From a virus: a DNA stretch of 30,102 nucleotides. Shown one piece after another: positions 1-7,025 of this stretch (the first letter of the stretch is position 1; each line of letters opens with the position of its first letter). The notes below the pieces were generated by a model. The model was not told the DNA's origin. It saw nothing but the letters and a program-made list of their open reading frames with translations, and did not search any database. Made by a program: the position numbers and the translations under genes. Location of the stretch: positions 1 to 30,102 of the IMG/VR virus record IMGVR_UViG_3300034062_003134; one strand, written 5' to 3'.

Positions 1-1
1 G

Positions 2-124
2 GGCACGGTCACCCAGACGCCGCCGGCTACGACCGCGTGGACGCCCGAGGCAATCATGCGTCTCTCGCCCGCAGAGTTCAAGGCGAACGCGGCAGCGATC
101 AAGGCAGCGTTCTCGGCCCCTTGA
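2..124 (+). CDS. Scaffold protein, C-terminal end (continues the gene at 29485-30048)
   Basis: The frame opens at the window edge and stops at TGA 122-124. The 40 residues are identical to the C-terminal 40 residues of the protein at 29485-30048, although the DNA differs at five codons here, all synonymous. This is the same gene cut by linearisation of a circular contig. The stop codon lies inside the TTGACA of the capsid promoter. See the full-length copy for the functional description. Confidence 0.9.
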   Translation, partial: GTVTQTPPATTAWTPEAIMRLSPAEFKANAAAIKAAFSAP

Positions 125-150
125 CATTCTGTCACGCGTAGGCATACCCT
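121..150 (+). promoter_or_regulatory. Putative promoter of the major capsid gene
   Basis: A perfect TTGACA (121-126) is followed after 18 bases by TACCCT (145-150), and the capsid start codon is 89 bases further on. The -35 overlaps the scaffold stop codon. The same element recurs at 30045-30074 in the right end repeat. A dedicated promoter would let the capsid protein be made in excess over its scaffold and portal. The -10 match is only moderate. Confidence 0.5.
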
Positions 151-153
151 AGC

Positions 154-172
154 CGTGGGGACACTCCCCACG
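154..172 (+). promoter_or_regulatory. Hairpin at the 5' end of the predicted capsid transcript
   Basis: CGTGGGGA (154-161) and TCCCCACG (165-172) form a perfect 8-bp stem with a three-base loop. It starts a few bases before the start point expected from the promoter at 121-150. No T-run follows, so it is more likely a 5' stabilising structure of the capsid mRNA than a terminator of the scaffold gene. Confidence 0.4.
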
Positions 173-238
173 CGCTCGGGGCAAGCTCCCGTAAAAAGCG
201 ACAGGCGCGGCAACCTCGAACCTCTTTAGGAGGCCATC

Positions 239-1162
239 ATGGCCAACATCGATTTTGCCGCTCTCGACGGCTTCTCCCGCGTCGCCGCGGTCCTCTATCA
301 GTCGATCGTGATGAAGCTCGCCGACACCGGCAGCCTTCGCAACGCGCCCTGCTTCCTCAACGTCGGCTCGATCAACGGCACCGGCAGCGACAGCATCCAG
401 GTGCCTGTGGTCGGCCTCAACGGCACCGACATCATGAGCGCCCCCGGCGACGGTGTGAGCGTCAGCAACACCTCGATCACGAACTCGTCCGCGACGGTGG
501 TTGTCGCTCGGCAAGCTCTCCGATACGATCTTACTGACTTGGCGCGCGTATCGAACTCCGTGCCCGGCGGCGTCGACCTCGACGGCCTGAGCAACGCGAT
601 GGTCGCGGCCTTCAACGGCCGTTTCAATCAGCTGGCGTGCGCGTTGTCCTCGGGCTTCTCGACGCAGGTCGGCAGCACGGGCGTGGACATGACCACGGAC
701 ACGTTCTACTCCGCGATCTTCGCGCTCCAGCTCCAGAGCGTCATGGGCGAGTACGACGTGATCCTGCATCCGCAGCAGTACAACGACCTCATGTCCAGCC
801 TCCGCGCGGAGACGGGCCCGGGTCAGTACCTCCCCGCCAACCAGGAGCAGACAAACGCGCTGGGTACGAGCTACCGTGGAAAGCTGTTCGGCGTCAACGT
901 CCACCTGTCCTCGTATGTGCCGTCTGTAAGCGGCACCGACTACCGCGGCATGATGCTCGGCAACGGCGCCATCGCCTACGCCCTCGGCACCCCGGCGCCC
1001 ATCGCGGCGGCGGGCGGCGTCATCATCCCGGCCGGCGCCCCCGTGGCGGTCGAGTGGGAGCGTGACGCGGCCTCGGGTCTCACCAAGGTCGTCGGCAGCG
1101 CCTTCCTCGGCGTTGCGGAGCTCCAGGACCTCAAGGGCGTCGGCATCCTGTCCGACCTGTGA
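239..1162 (+). CDS. Major capsid protein
   Basis: This 307-residue protein is assigned as the shell-forming coat protein, probably of HK97-type fold. The assignment rests on its place immediately after the scaffold gene and before the connector genes, its length, a strong AGGAGG (228-233) five bases before ATG 239, and its own promoter and flanking hairpins. It is an even mixture of short helices and strands with no catalytic motif. The C-terminal third is rich in Gly, Ala and Val, as in coat-protein A-domains. No separate prohead protease is visible, and the start is not long enough to suggest a cleaved delta domain. The fold is inferred; the role is well supported by synteny. Confidence 0.85.
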   Translation: MANIDFAALDGFSRVAAVLYQSIVMKLADTGSLRNAPCFLNVGSINGTGSDSIQVPVVGLNGTDIMSAPGDGVSVSNTSITNSSATVVVARQALRYDLTDLARVSNSVPGGVDLDGLSNAMVAAFNGRFNQLACALSSGFSTQVGSTGVDMTTDTFYSAIFALQLQSVMGEYDVILHPQQYNDLMSSLRAETGPGQYLPANQEQTNALGTSYRGKLFGVNVHLSSYVPSVSGTDYRGMMLGNGAIAYALGTPAPIAAAGGVIIPAGAPVAVEWERDAASGLTKVVGSAFLGVAELQDLKGVGILSDL

Positions 1163-1168
1163 TGGTCT

Positions 1169-1221
1169 GCTAGGCTCTGCCTAGCGCCGAGGCGTGTCCG
1201 TGCTTATGGTACGGGCACGCC
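1169..1221 (+). promoter_or_regulatory. Two tandem hairpins after the capsid gene
   Basis: GCTAGGC (1169-1175) pairs with GCCTAGC (1179-1185) around a three-base loop. The 11-base arms 1191-1201 and 1211-1221 then pair with one G-U wobble around a nine-base loop. Neither is followed by a T-run. They lie between the capsid stop and the next ribosome binding site (AAGGAG, 1231-1236). The likely role is 3'-end protection of capsid mRNA or partial attenuation of downstream genes. Confidence 0.5.
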
Positions 1222-1243
1222 TTCGTGCGTAAGGAGAAACAAG

Positions 1244-1876
1244 ATGGCAGCGAACTTCGGAACGGCTGACGGTGGCAACTTCGCGGCGCAGCCCGCGTCT
1301 CGTCCGCAGGGGATGGCAACCCTGCTCAACCTGCCGAGCAACGCGGCATGGTGGTACACGCATCATCCGGCGCACTGGCAGTGCGTGGAAGGCGAGTGGC
1401 TTCCGGACCTCGGGCAGATGCTGGCTATCCCCGGGCTCAACCGGGTGGACAAGAACGGCGACACGGCCCTCGCTGAGGTCCACCTCGGGAAGAAGGGCGT
1501 GACCATCATCCCCTGGGAGGTCGAGCCGGGTGGCTACTGCATTCAGTACGCGGGTGCGAACGGTCCCGTGTTCCTCAGCAAGTGGGAGCGACCGAAGCTC
1601 GTGGCGGGTCAGACGCGCATGACGGTGGACACCGAGGGCTACCGGGCCTTCTGCCGTCGTCTCGTCGCGGACGGCGTGATCAAGATCCCCGACCCCGACT
1701 TCATCGGTGTGATCATCGAGCGCCAGGAGCGCGTGGTCAGCGAGCACCAGACCCGCGCGCCGACGCATCCCGGCAGCGCGCTCGCGCTCCCCGTCGAGAG
1801 CAAGCGCCTCGAGGACATGCGCGCAGCGCGTGAGCGCATGTATACTCCCGTCAAGACCACGAAGGCGAAGGCATGA
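1244..1876 (+). CDS. Unknown head-region protein
   Basis: This 210-residue protein starts at ATG 1244 with AAGGAG eight bases upstream. I do not recognise the family. The N-terminal third has many aromatic residues around 35-55 (Trp, His, Tyr). The C-terminal 50 residues are charged and probably helical, with a Lys/Ala-rich tail. Its place between capsid and connector genes suggests a virion or head-completion role, such as a decoration or internal protein. Its last codons carry the TGTATACT element at 1839-1846, and its stop overlaps the next start (ATGA). Confidence 0.75.
   Translation: MAANFGTADGGNFAAQPASRPQGMATLLNLPSNAAWWYTHHPAHWQCVEGEWLPDLGQMLAIPGLNRVDKNGDTALAEVHLGKKGVTIIPWEVEPGGYCIQYAGANGPVFLSKWERPKLVAGQTRMTVDTEGYRAFCRRLVADGVIKIPDPDFIGVIIERQERVVSEHQTRAPTHPGSALALPVESKRLEDMRAARERMYTPVKTTKAKA
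1839..1846 (+). promoter_or_regulatory. TGTATACT element, candidate -10 promoter
   Basis: TATACT (1841-1846) preceded directly by TG lies 27 bases before the small gene at 1873. The same octamer occurs at 25476 and 27273, also just upstream of gene starts. No -35 match is found 16-18 bases upstream, so this is only a candidate. Confidence 0.3.
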
Positions 1877-2016
1877 GCGGGGAGCGTAAGGACATCGCAG
1901 CGGCGAAGGAAGCCATGACGCGCCGGCTGGTCGAGGGCGGCATGCCGCCGCAGCGCGCCGAGCAGGTCGCGCGCCAGCAAGCGCAGAAGGCGGATCGTCG
2001 CGAACGCGATAAGTAA
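1873..2016 (+). CDS. Small basic helical protein, unknown (47 aa)
   Basis: ATG 1873 overlaps the previous stop as ATGA, and TAA is at 2014-2016. The 47 residues are rich in Arg, Lys, Ala and Gln, with a likely helix-turn-helix outline around a GGMPPQRAEQ turn. It is too short for most gene callers. Third codon positions are strongly G/C like the neighbours, and translational coupling with the upstream gene supports it. The function is unknown; the location suggests a small head or connector accessory protein. Confidence 0.65.
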   Translation: MSGERKDIAAAKEAMTRRLVEGGMPPQRAEQVARQQAQKADRRERDK

Positions 2017-2031
2017 CGGCAGGGGGACACG

Positions 2032-2793
2032 ATGAGCATCAGCGAGACGCTCTACACGGCACGGTTTCGCTCCGGCGAGACGATCGAGCGTGGGCGTAAC
2101 CAGGATCTCACGTGTCCCGTCTACCGTGCGGGTGCGCTCGTCGCGCCGATCTCGGGCACGCTCACGGTCTACCGTGCGGATGGGACGGTCGTGGTCAACG
2201 CCGCGGTCGTGACCATCACGGGCAGCGTTGCGACCTACGCGCTGCTCGGCACGGTGACCAGCTCGCTCGCGCTGGAAGAGGGCTGGCTTCTGGAGTGGAC
2301 GCTCCAGATGACGGCCACAATGCAGAACGTGTTCCGCAACGACGGCGCCCTCGTCCGTCGCACGCTCTACCCGGTCATCACCGACGCGGACCTGTTCCAG
2401 CGCCACAGTGACCTCCCGGCGCTGCTCGCGACCGGAACGACCTCGTATCAGTCCTACTTGGACGAGGCGTGGGGCACGCTCACGAACCGGATCACGGCGC
2501 AGGGACGCCGGCCGTACCTGATCATCCAGCCGAGCGCGCTGCGTGACGCGCACCTCGCGCTGACGCTGCAGCTCATCTTCCTCGACTTCCAGACGAGCGC
2601 CGGAGAGGGCGGTCGCTGGCAGGCCCTCGCCGAGCACTACGGCCGCGCCTACACCGAGGCGTGGGGCCAGCTGCGCTTCAACTACGACGAGAGCGACGAG
2701 AACAAGGTCAACCCGAACACGAAGAAGAGCGGCACCTCGACGGTGTGGCTGAACGGCCGCGGCGGCTACCCGCGCTTCGGTGGCTTCTACTAA
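2032..2793 (+). CDS. Putative head-tail connector/head completion protein
   Basis: This 253-residue protein starts at ATG 2032 after a purine-rich AGGGGGA. Residues 1-115 form a strand-rich region with alternating Val, Thr and Ala. Residues about 120-200 look helical (beginning DADLFQRHSDLPALL) and resemble head-completion or adaptor proteins. The C-terminus is Gly- and aromatic-rich. It lies one small gene after the capsid region and its stop overlaps the next start (TAATG), the usual place for an adaptor that docks on the portal. The call is by position and outline, not by a diagnostic motif. Confidence 0.55.
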   Translation: MSISETLYTARFRSGETIERGRNQDLTCPVYRAGALVAPISGTLTVYRADGTVVVNAAVVTITGSVATYALLGTVTSSLALEEGWLLEWTLQMTATMQNVFRNDGALVRRTLYPVITDADLFQRHSDLPALLATGTTSYQSYLDEAWGTLTNRITAQGRRPYLIIQPSALRDAHLALTLQLIFLDFQTSAGEGGRWQALAEHYGRAYTEAWGQLRFNYDESDENKVNPNTKKSGTSTVWLNGRGGYPRFGGFY

Positions 2794-3236
2794 TGGCCAG
2801 CAAGACCGTCAGGCAGCTGCGCGAGGACGTGACCGCACGGATCCTCACGCTCACGGGCTGGAAGGAGTCGCGCGTGGCTCCCGACAACTTCGGGCGGGAT
2901 GCGGACTCCATCGCTCATAAGGCGTTCGCCGTGCATCCCACCTCGACCGATGACCTGCGCGCCTACCGAGGGCGCCCGGCCGAGGGCCTCCTCGTGGAGA
3001 CTACGCTCGAGGTGCGCTACTCCTGGCGCCTCGCGCCGAAGGGCATGAGCGACAGTTACGACGATGCCCTCGATGGAGAGCAGAGCGTCATCAACAAGCT
3101 CATGGCCTACGATACGACGTGGCCGCAGTCCTACAAAGTGCAGGTCATCAGCACCACGCGAGAAACGTCGGTACTCGGCGAATGGGTCGTAGGTGTGATA
3201 ACGTTCCGCATCATCCACACGCTTCCGCTGCAGTAA
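2793..3236 (+). CDS. Putative tail terminator / tail completion protein
   Basis: ATG 2793 overlaps the previous stop (TAATG), giving 147 residues. An N-terminal helix with basic residues precedes a stretch of strands such as LLVETTLEVRYSWRL and a C-terminal strand pair ending FRIIHTLPLQ. Its length, mixed alpha/beta outline and place just before the tail-tube gene fit the family that caps the tail tube and joins it to the connector. An upstream in-frame start exists at 2661 but would overlap the preceding gene deeply, so it is not used. Confidence 0.6.
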   Translation: MASKTVRQLREDVTARILTLTGWKESRVAPDNFGRDADSIAHKAFAVHPTSTDDLRAYRGRPAEGLLVETTLEVRYSWRLAPKGMSDSYDDALDGEQSVINKLMAYDTTWPQSYKVQVISTTRETSVLGEWVVGVITFRIIHTLPLQ

Positions 3237-3246
3237 GGGGGATCAA

Positions 3247-3738
3247 ATGGCGCTTCCAATCGTTAAGAACTACCGGGACGGCCAAATCGTTTTGAAGGAC
3301 GGGACCGGCACCCCGATCGCGATCACGGTCGAGTTCGAGGCTGGAGACTTCTCCATCTCGGGCGTGTCGGCGAACTCGAACACCGAGGTGACGACGTACC
3401 TCGACCGCGGCTCTCTGGGCACGGTGCGTCTCACGTCGCAGAGTTTCCCCACGTGGTCCTTCTCGGCGCATATGACGGAGCTGAGCGACTCCACCTCCAA
3501 GACGCTGTGGGACGCGGTCAACAAGACCGGCACCTTCGCGGCGGCTATCAGCACGATTACCAACAGCGATGCCTACGGCCTCGACTGCCTCATCGTCATC
3601 GAGGGAACCACGCTCGGGGAGGCCACGGATCACACCCTGACCCTCACCGGCAACCGCATCTCCATCGACTTTGCGGAAGGTGACCCCAACACGTTCACGC
3701 TCAATGGCACCTGCTACGGCACCATCACGGCGACCTAA
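3247..3738 (+). CDS. Major tail tube protein
   Basis: This 163-residue protein starts at ATG 3247 with a GGGGGA site upstream. It is almost entirely strands rich in Thr, Ser, Gly and Asp, with one short helix near TSKTLWDAV, as expected for the tube-forming fold shared by siphovirus tube proteins. It is followed by hairpins including a candidate terminator, and then by the frameshifted chaperone pair. Tube, G/GT chaperone and tape measure in this order is the canonical long-tailed phage arrangement, so the role is well supported. Confidence 0.8.
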   Translation: MALPIVKNYRDGQIVLKDGTGTPIAITVEFEAGDFSISGVSANSNTEVTTYLDRGSLGTVRLTSQSFPTWSFSAHMTELSDSTSKTLWDAVNKTGTFAAAISTITNSDAYGLDCLIVIEGTTLGEATDHTLTLTGNRISIDFAEGDPNTFTLNGTCYGTITAT

Positions 3739-3746
3739 CCCCGCAC

Positions 3747-3800
3747 GGGATAGCATCCCATGCCCGACGCCCCCCGTGCTACATGGTGCGGGGGGCGTTT
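3747..3800 (+). terminator. Tandem hairpins with a weak intrinsic terminator after the tail tube gene
   Basis: A small stem GGGAT/ATCCC (3747-3751 and 3755-3759) precedes a strong perfect 9-bp stem CGCCCCCCG/CGGGGGGCG (3768-3776 and 3789-3797) followed by only three T residues. The short T-run suggests partial termination. That would raise tail-tube mRNA over the tail-tip genes, or give 3'-end protection. No clear promoter follows, so some readthrough is required. Confidence 0.55.
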
Positions 3801-3820
3801 CACGTCTGAAGGAGGAAGGA

Positions 3821-4177
3821 ATGGAAGTCACTCTCGGGAAGCACAAGGTCACTCTCAAGAAGCCCACGTCGTTCATGTCGGCGCGCGAGGTCACGATCGC
3901 CGTGGGGACCTCGGCCCTCCGCGGGCTCGGCGCTGCGCTCGGCGTGTGCTGGACGGGGAAGGCCCTCAAGGCCAGCCTCTCCGGGTGCAAGTATGACATG
4001 CTTGCCTATGGCGGCGCCGTCGTTGATGAGCTGGTTGCCCTGGGCGTGACCGAGGCCGAGATCTACACGGCTGGCAAGGAAGCCCTCGACCTCGTGATCG
4101 AGGCGATCCCGCGCGAGCCAGAGGTCGCGACCGTCGCGGGTTTTACCGATCCGCAGACGGAGCCCTCGACTCCGTAG
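3821..4177 (+). CDS. Tail assembly chaperone, short form (G-like)
   Basis: This 118-residue protein starts at ATG 3821 after GAAGGAGG. It lies between the tail tube and tape-measure genes and is the unshifted product of a -1 frameshift pair. Chaperones of this kind coat the tape measure and recruit tube subunits, and are absent from the virion. The short form ends at TAG 4175-4177. An upstream in-frame start at 3671 lies in the tube gene and lacks a ribosome binding site. Confidence 0.8.
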   Translation: MEVTLGKHKVTLKKPTSFMSAREVTIAVGTSALRGLGAALGVCWTGKALKASLSGCKYDMLAYGGAVVDELVALGVTEAEIYTAGKEALDLVIEAIPREPEVATVAGFTDPQTEPSTP

Positions 4178-4371
4178 CCCTCGAGATCGGGCTCACGTTC
4201 TGCGGCGATCCCGACGCGTTCTATGGGTGGACACGCGACCAGCAAGAGCGCGTCCTCGCGTGGTGGCGCGTCAAGCACACGCCGCCGCCGAAGCCTCAAC
4301 GCGGGAAGGCGCGCGAAGGTGATAGTATGTCCCCCGAGGCGCGAGCCTTCTGGGGGATCGGTGGCGGGTAA
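3821..4371 (+). CDS. Tail assembly chaperone, long form by -1 frameshift (GT-like)
   Basis: The first 108 codons are those of the short form. A slip at 4138-4144 moves the ribosome back one base, and reading continues from TAC 4144 for 75 codons to TAA 4369-4371, giving 183 residues. The extension includes FYGWTRDQQERVLAWWRV, a pattern typical of the T-domain of tail chaperones, and the -1 frame is open through the site. The stop overlaps the next gene's GTG start by 11 bases. Production relies on frameshifting because the extension has no start codon with a ribosome binding site. Confidence 0.8.
4138..4144 (+). promoter_or_regulatory. Programmed -1 frameshift slippery site GGGTTTT
   Basis: GGGTTTT fits X XXY YYZ exactly in the zero frame (codons GGT TTT at 4139-4144). 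Downstream, ACGGAG (4157-4162) can pair with CTCCGT (4170-4175), enclosed by CCGATC (4146-4151) with GATCGG (4185-4190). These could act as a stimulatory structure. The zero-frame stop follows 30 bases after the site. Confidence 0.8.
4323..4328 (+). promoter_or_regulatory. TAGTAT element, weak promoter candidate
   Basis: TAGTAT lies 32 bases before GTG 4361. The same hexamer forms the -10 of the two better promoters at 18417 (minus strand) and 22333. No -35 match is seen here and the element is inside the chaperone extension, so it may be chance. Confidence 0.2.
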
Positions 4372-4936
4372 GAAGATCACGGTAGGGCGCGCATCGGTGG
4401 CCATCGGGCCACAGCTCGAGGCCGCGCTCGACCGCATGATCTCCACGACCTACGCCGAGATCAAGCGTGAGGTCGAGAGCATCGCGTCGGACGTGACCGA
4501 CTACGCTCGTGGCGAGTGGTATCAGAACGTCACGCGCCGCACGGGCAAGACCGGCGAGGGCATCGACTACGAGATGCGGATCACTCCCACGCACCTAAAG
4601 GGCATCGTGTTCTCGAACACGAAGGCGACGTACTACGTGCATCGCCCTGGTCCGTTCTCTCGCCTCGGGCGCCGCGTCGATGGCGAGGAGTTCTCGACCA
4701 TCATGCAGCAGTACCGCAACACCGGCACGATCCCCGAGGGCTACACGGTCGAGCGGTACACGCGCACCCGGCGTCCCATCGGCGTGTTCCGCATCAACAC
4801 CGAAAGCGCACGCCCACGCGACGGGAAGAACGTCTGGAAGATTGTAGTGCTTGACTACGGCAAGAAGCTGGTCAAGCAGCGCCTCCCGCAGATCGACAAG
4901 GCACTACAGGCTGCGACCCGCCGGCTCGCAGCGTAG
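4361..4936 (+). CDS. Putative HK97 gp10-like neck/tail protein
   Basis: This 191-residue protein is read from GTG 4361, chosen because GGGGGAT lies just upstream and it overlaps the chaperone extension by 11 bases. The longer ATG start at 4223 would add an Arg/Ser-rich shadow of the chaperone frame. The outline is a long N-terminal helix, a Thr-Gly turn (RRTGKTGEG), a strand pair with FSNTKATYYV, and a C-terminal helix KALQAATRRLA. This is reminiscent of gp10-like neck proteins but longer. Such genes usually precede the tube gene, so its place between chaperone and tape measure is unusual. Confidence 0.6.
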   Translation: MAGKKITVGRASVAIGPQLEAALDRMISTTYAEIKREVESIASDVTDYARGEWYQNVTRRTGKTGEGIDYEMRITPTHLKGIVFSNTKATYYVHRPGPFSRLGRRVDGEEFSTIMQQYRNTGTIPEGYTVERYTRTRRPIGVFRINTESARPRDGKNVWKIVVLDYGKKLVKQRLPQIDKALQAATRRLAA

Positions 4937-4944
4937 GGGGATTC

Positions 4945-7023
4945 ATGGCTAGCGTAGAACTGTCAGTCGATGCCAACCTCTCTGGACTGCGCCAGCAACT
5001 GGAGAGCATCCCCGGCCTGACGGCAGAGCAAGCGCGGCTAATGACCGCGGAACTCAACAAGAGCATCCGCGCGAGCGAGCGTGCTGCGAAGGCTGCGGCC
5101 GATGCCAGCAAGCGGGCGATGGCTAGCGCCTCTGAGAGCGCGCGTGAGGCGGCTGCGGATGTGGGCAAGGTCGGAGATCGCTTCGGGACCGTAGGCTCGT
5201 CTGCGGGCAAGCTGGCGGGCGCTCTGTCGATGCTGGGGCCGGCGCTCGGCGACAGTGCGCGCAACGTGGCCGACCTCGCGGACGTGGGCGAGGTGGGCGC
5301 GCTGGCGTTCGAGGGCTTCGGTGCGGTGCTGCTCCCGCTGACGGCTACGCTCGCGCTCTTTGCTGCCGGGCTGGCGCCGATCGGCGAGCTCATTGTCGAG
5401 GAGCAGCGCCGGGCGGAGGCAACCGCTGCAGCACTCAAGAAGTACGAGGCGGCGACCGCCGCTGCCGAGGCTGCGAACACGAAGTTCGCGGGAAGCCTCG
5501 CGGGCGTAAATGACTACATCAAGATCGCCACCGGGCTTGAGACGATGGCCACGCAGAGCGCCCGAAAGCGTGGCGAGGCCCTCCGCGCAGAAGCCGACGC
5601 GCAGATGGAGGCGACGAGGGCGCAGATCGCAAGCGCCGACGAGTTCCTCGCTCTGCGAAAGGTCGAACAGGATGCGATCACCACGCGCATCCTTCTCGGA
5701 AAGGCGACCGAGGAAGAGGTCGCGAAGCTCGCAACGCTCGGCCCCGAGATCGAGGCGATCAACGCCGCTCAGGCTCGCCGTCGTGCGCGTCTCGAAGAGG
5801 TCAACGCATCGACCGAGGACAGTATCGAGTTCATGCGTCTCGAGGCCGAGGCCATCGACCAAGTCGCCCGCAACGACAAGCGCGAGGCCGACGCAAAGGC
5901 CGCACGCGAGAAGGCATCGCGGGCGCATGCCGCGGCGCTTGAGGTCGAGGCAGAGAAGCAGCGCGAACTAGACGGCGTTATCTCGAAAGCGCGCAGCATC
6001 CTCGACTCGCAGCTCGACCAGACCGGCCGCATCTTCAAGCAGCAGCGCGAACTGCGCGCAGAGCTAGAGAAGCACCCCGAGGCTTTCGGAACGATCACGG
6101 CGGCTATTGGTGTACTCGATCGTCAGCTCGAGGAGTTGGACGACCAGGAGATCGACGCCTACCTCAAGCGGCAGGCAGCAGCGGCCGGCGAGCTGCAGGC
6201 GGCGTTTGAGGCGCTCATCCCGCCAGAGGTGCCGACGCGCCAGCAGCAGTTCGCCACGCTGACCGAACAGGTCACGCAGGCGATGCGCGACGGCACGATC
6301 ACCTTCGATGACTACCAGAAGAAGCTCAAGCAGATCCAAGAGGCGCAGGAGGAGACGTTCTCGCTTGAGACGCTCAACGCCTTCTTCGAGAACGTACAGA
6401 GCAAGAGCTCGCAACTGTTCAGCGACCTCTCGGCCGTCAGCGACTACTTCATGGCGCAGAGCGAGAACGCCGTCGCCGAGGCCGTCGCCGCGCGCAAGTC
6501 GCTTGGGAAGGACGCCACGGCCGACGAGCGCGAACAGGCGAAGGAGCGCGTCAAGAACGCGAAGGACGAGGCGCGCAAGCAGTTCGAGATCAACAAGGCG
6601 CTGCAGATGGCGCAGATCATCGTGAACACGGCAACGTCTGCGACGCAGGCGGCGCTCGTTGCGCCACCACCTGCAAACATTCCGTTCATCGCTGCCGCGC
6701 TCGCAGCTGGAGCAGTCCAGCTCGCGACGGTGCAGGCGACCACGCCGAAGTTCCACAAAGGCGGCATGGTGGGTCAGCCTGACGAGAGCATGGCGATCGT
6801 TCGGAGCGGAGAGGCGGTGCTCAACCCAATGGGGCGCACGATGCTCGGCGACGACGCGATCCGTCAGGCGAACGCCGGGATTAGCGGCGGGCACGGCGGC
6901 GCTGTGCAGATCGTCTATAAGCACAAGTCCTTCGACTACTTCGTGCGCGATCACCTGCGAACGAACGCTACCCTCCCGCGTGCGTTAAACGCTGGGCGTA
7001 GGCTCGGGCAGAGGGGAGGCTAA
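4945..7023 (+). CDS. Tail tape measure protein
   Basis: This 692-residue protein starts at ATG 4945 after GGGGGA. It is mostly long Ala-, Glu-, Lys- and Arg-rich helices with coiled-coil character. A hydrophobic stretch lies around residues 124-150, probably the part that enters the host envelope. The C-terminal FHKGGMVG...IVRSGEAVLNP segment is typical of tape-measure C-termini. At about 1.5 angstrom per residue it predicts a tail near 100 nm. It follows the G/GT pair as expected. No muralytic domain is visible. Confidence 0.9.
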   Translation: MASVELSVDANLSGLRQQLESIPGLTAEQARLMTAELNKSIRASERAAKAAADASKRAMASASESAREAAADVGKVGDRFGTVGSSAGKLAGALSMLGPALGDSARNVADLADVGEVGALAFEGFGAVLLPLTATLALFAAGLAPIGELIVEEQRRAEATAAALKKYEAATAAAEAANTKFAGSLAGVNDYIKIATGLETMATQSARKRGEALRAEADAQMEATRAQIASADEFLALRKVEQDAITTRILLGKATEEEVAKLATLGPEIEAINAAQARRRARLEEVNASTEDSIEFMRLEAEAIDQVARNDKREADAKAAREKASRAHAAALEVEAEKQRELDGVISKARSILDSQLDQTGRIFKQQRELRAELEKHPEAFGTITAAIGVLDRQLEELDDQEIDAYLKRQAAAAGELQAAFEALIPPEVPTRQQQFATLTEQVTQAMRDGTITFDDYQKKLKQIQEAQEETFSLETLNAFFENVQSKSSQLFSDLSAVSDYFMAQSENAVAEAVAARKSLGKDATADEREQAKERVKNAKDEARKQFEINKALQMAQIIVNTATSATQAALVAPPPANIPFIAAALAAGAVQLATVQATTPKFHKGGMVGQPDESMAIVRSGEAVLNPMGRTMLGDDAIRQANAGISGGHGGAVQIVYKHKSFDYFVRDHLRTNATLPRALNAGRRLGQRGG

Positions 7024-7025
7024 CC

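Larger units (their letters stand above)
1..178. repeat. Left copy of the 178-bp terminal redundancy
   Basis: This stretch matches 29925-30102 base for base except at positions 1, 13, 28, 31, 34 and 52. Positions 53-178 are identical (126 bases). It contains the end of the scaffold gene, its stop codon and the promoter of the capsid gene. Both copies continue the same gene into the same downstream context, so it reads as the overlap of a circular assembly, not as two copies present in one genome. A genuine terminal repeat of the virion DNA cannot be excluded. Confidence 0.9.

Noticed and set aside
1-178. Terminal repeats as att sites or insertion-element ends
   Set aside because: Both copies are coding continuation of the same scaffold gene in the same context, there is no integrase or transposase, and circular assembly explains them.
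637-1065. Alternative-frame open reading frame inside the capsid gene
   Set aside because: It is Arg/His/Pro-rich with no ribosome binding site and the capsid frame has regular coding bias throughout.
3671-3820. Upstream start of the chaperone gene inside the tail-tube gene
   Set aside because: It would span the terminator hairpin, and the AGGAGG before ATG 3821 fits the family start.
4223-4360. Upstream ATG extension of the neck/tail protein at 4361
   Set aside because: It reads the chaperone T-domain DNA in another frame as an Arg/Ser-rich string, and GTG 4361 has the ribosome binding site.
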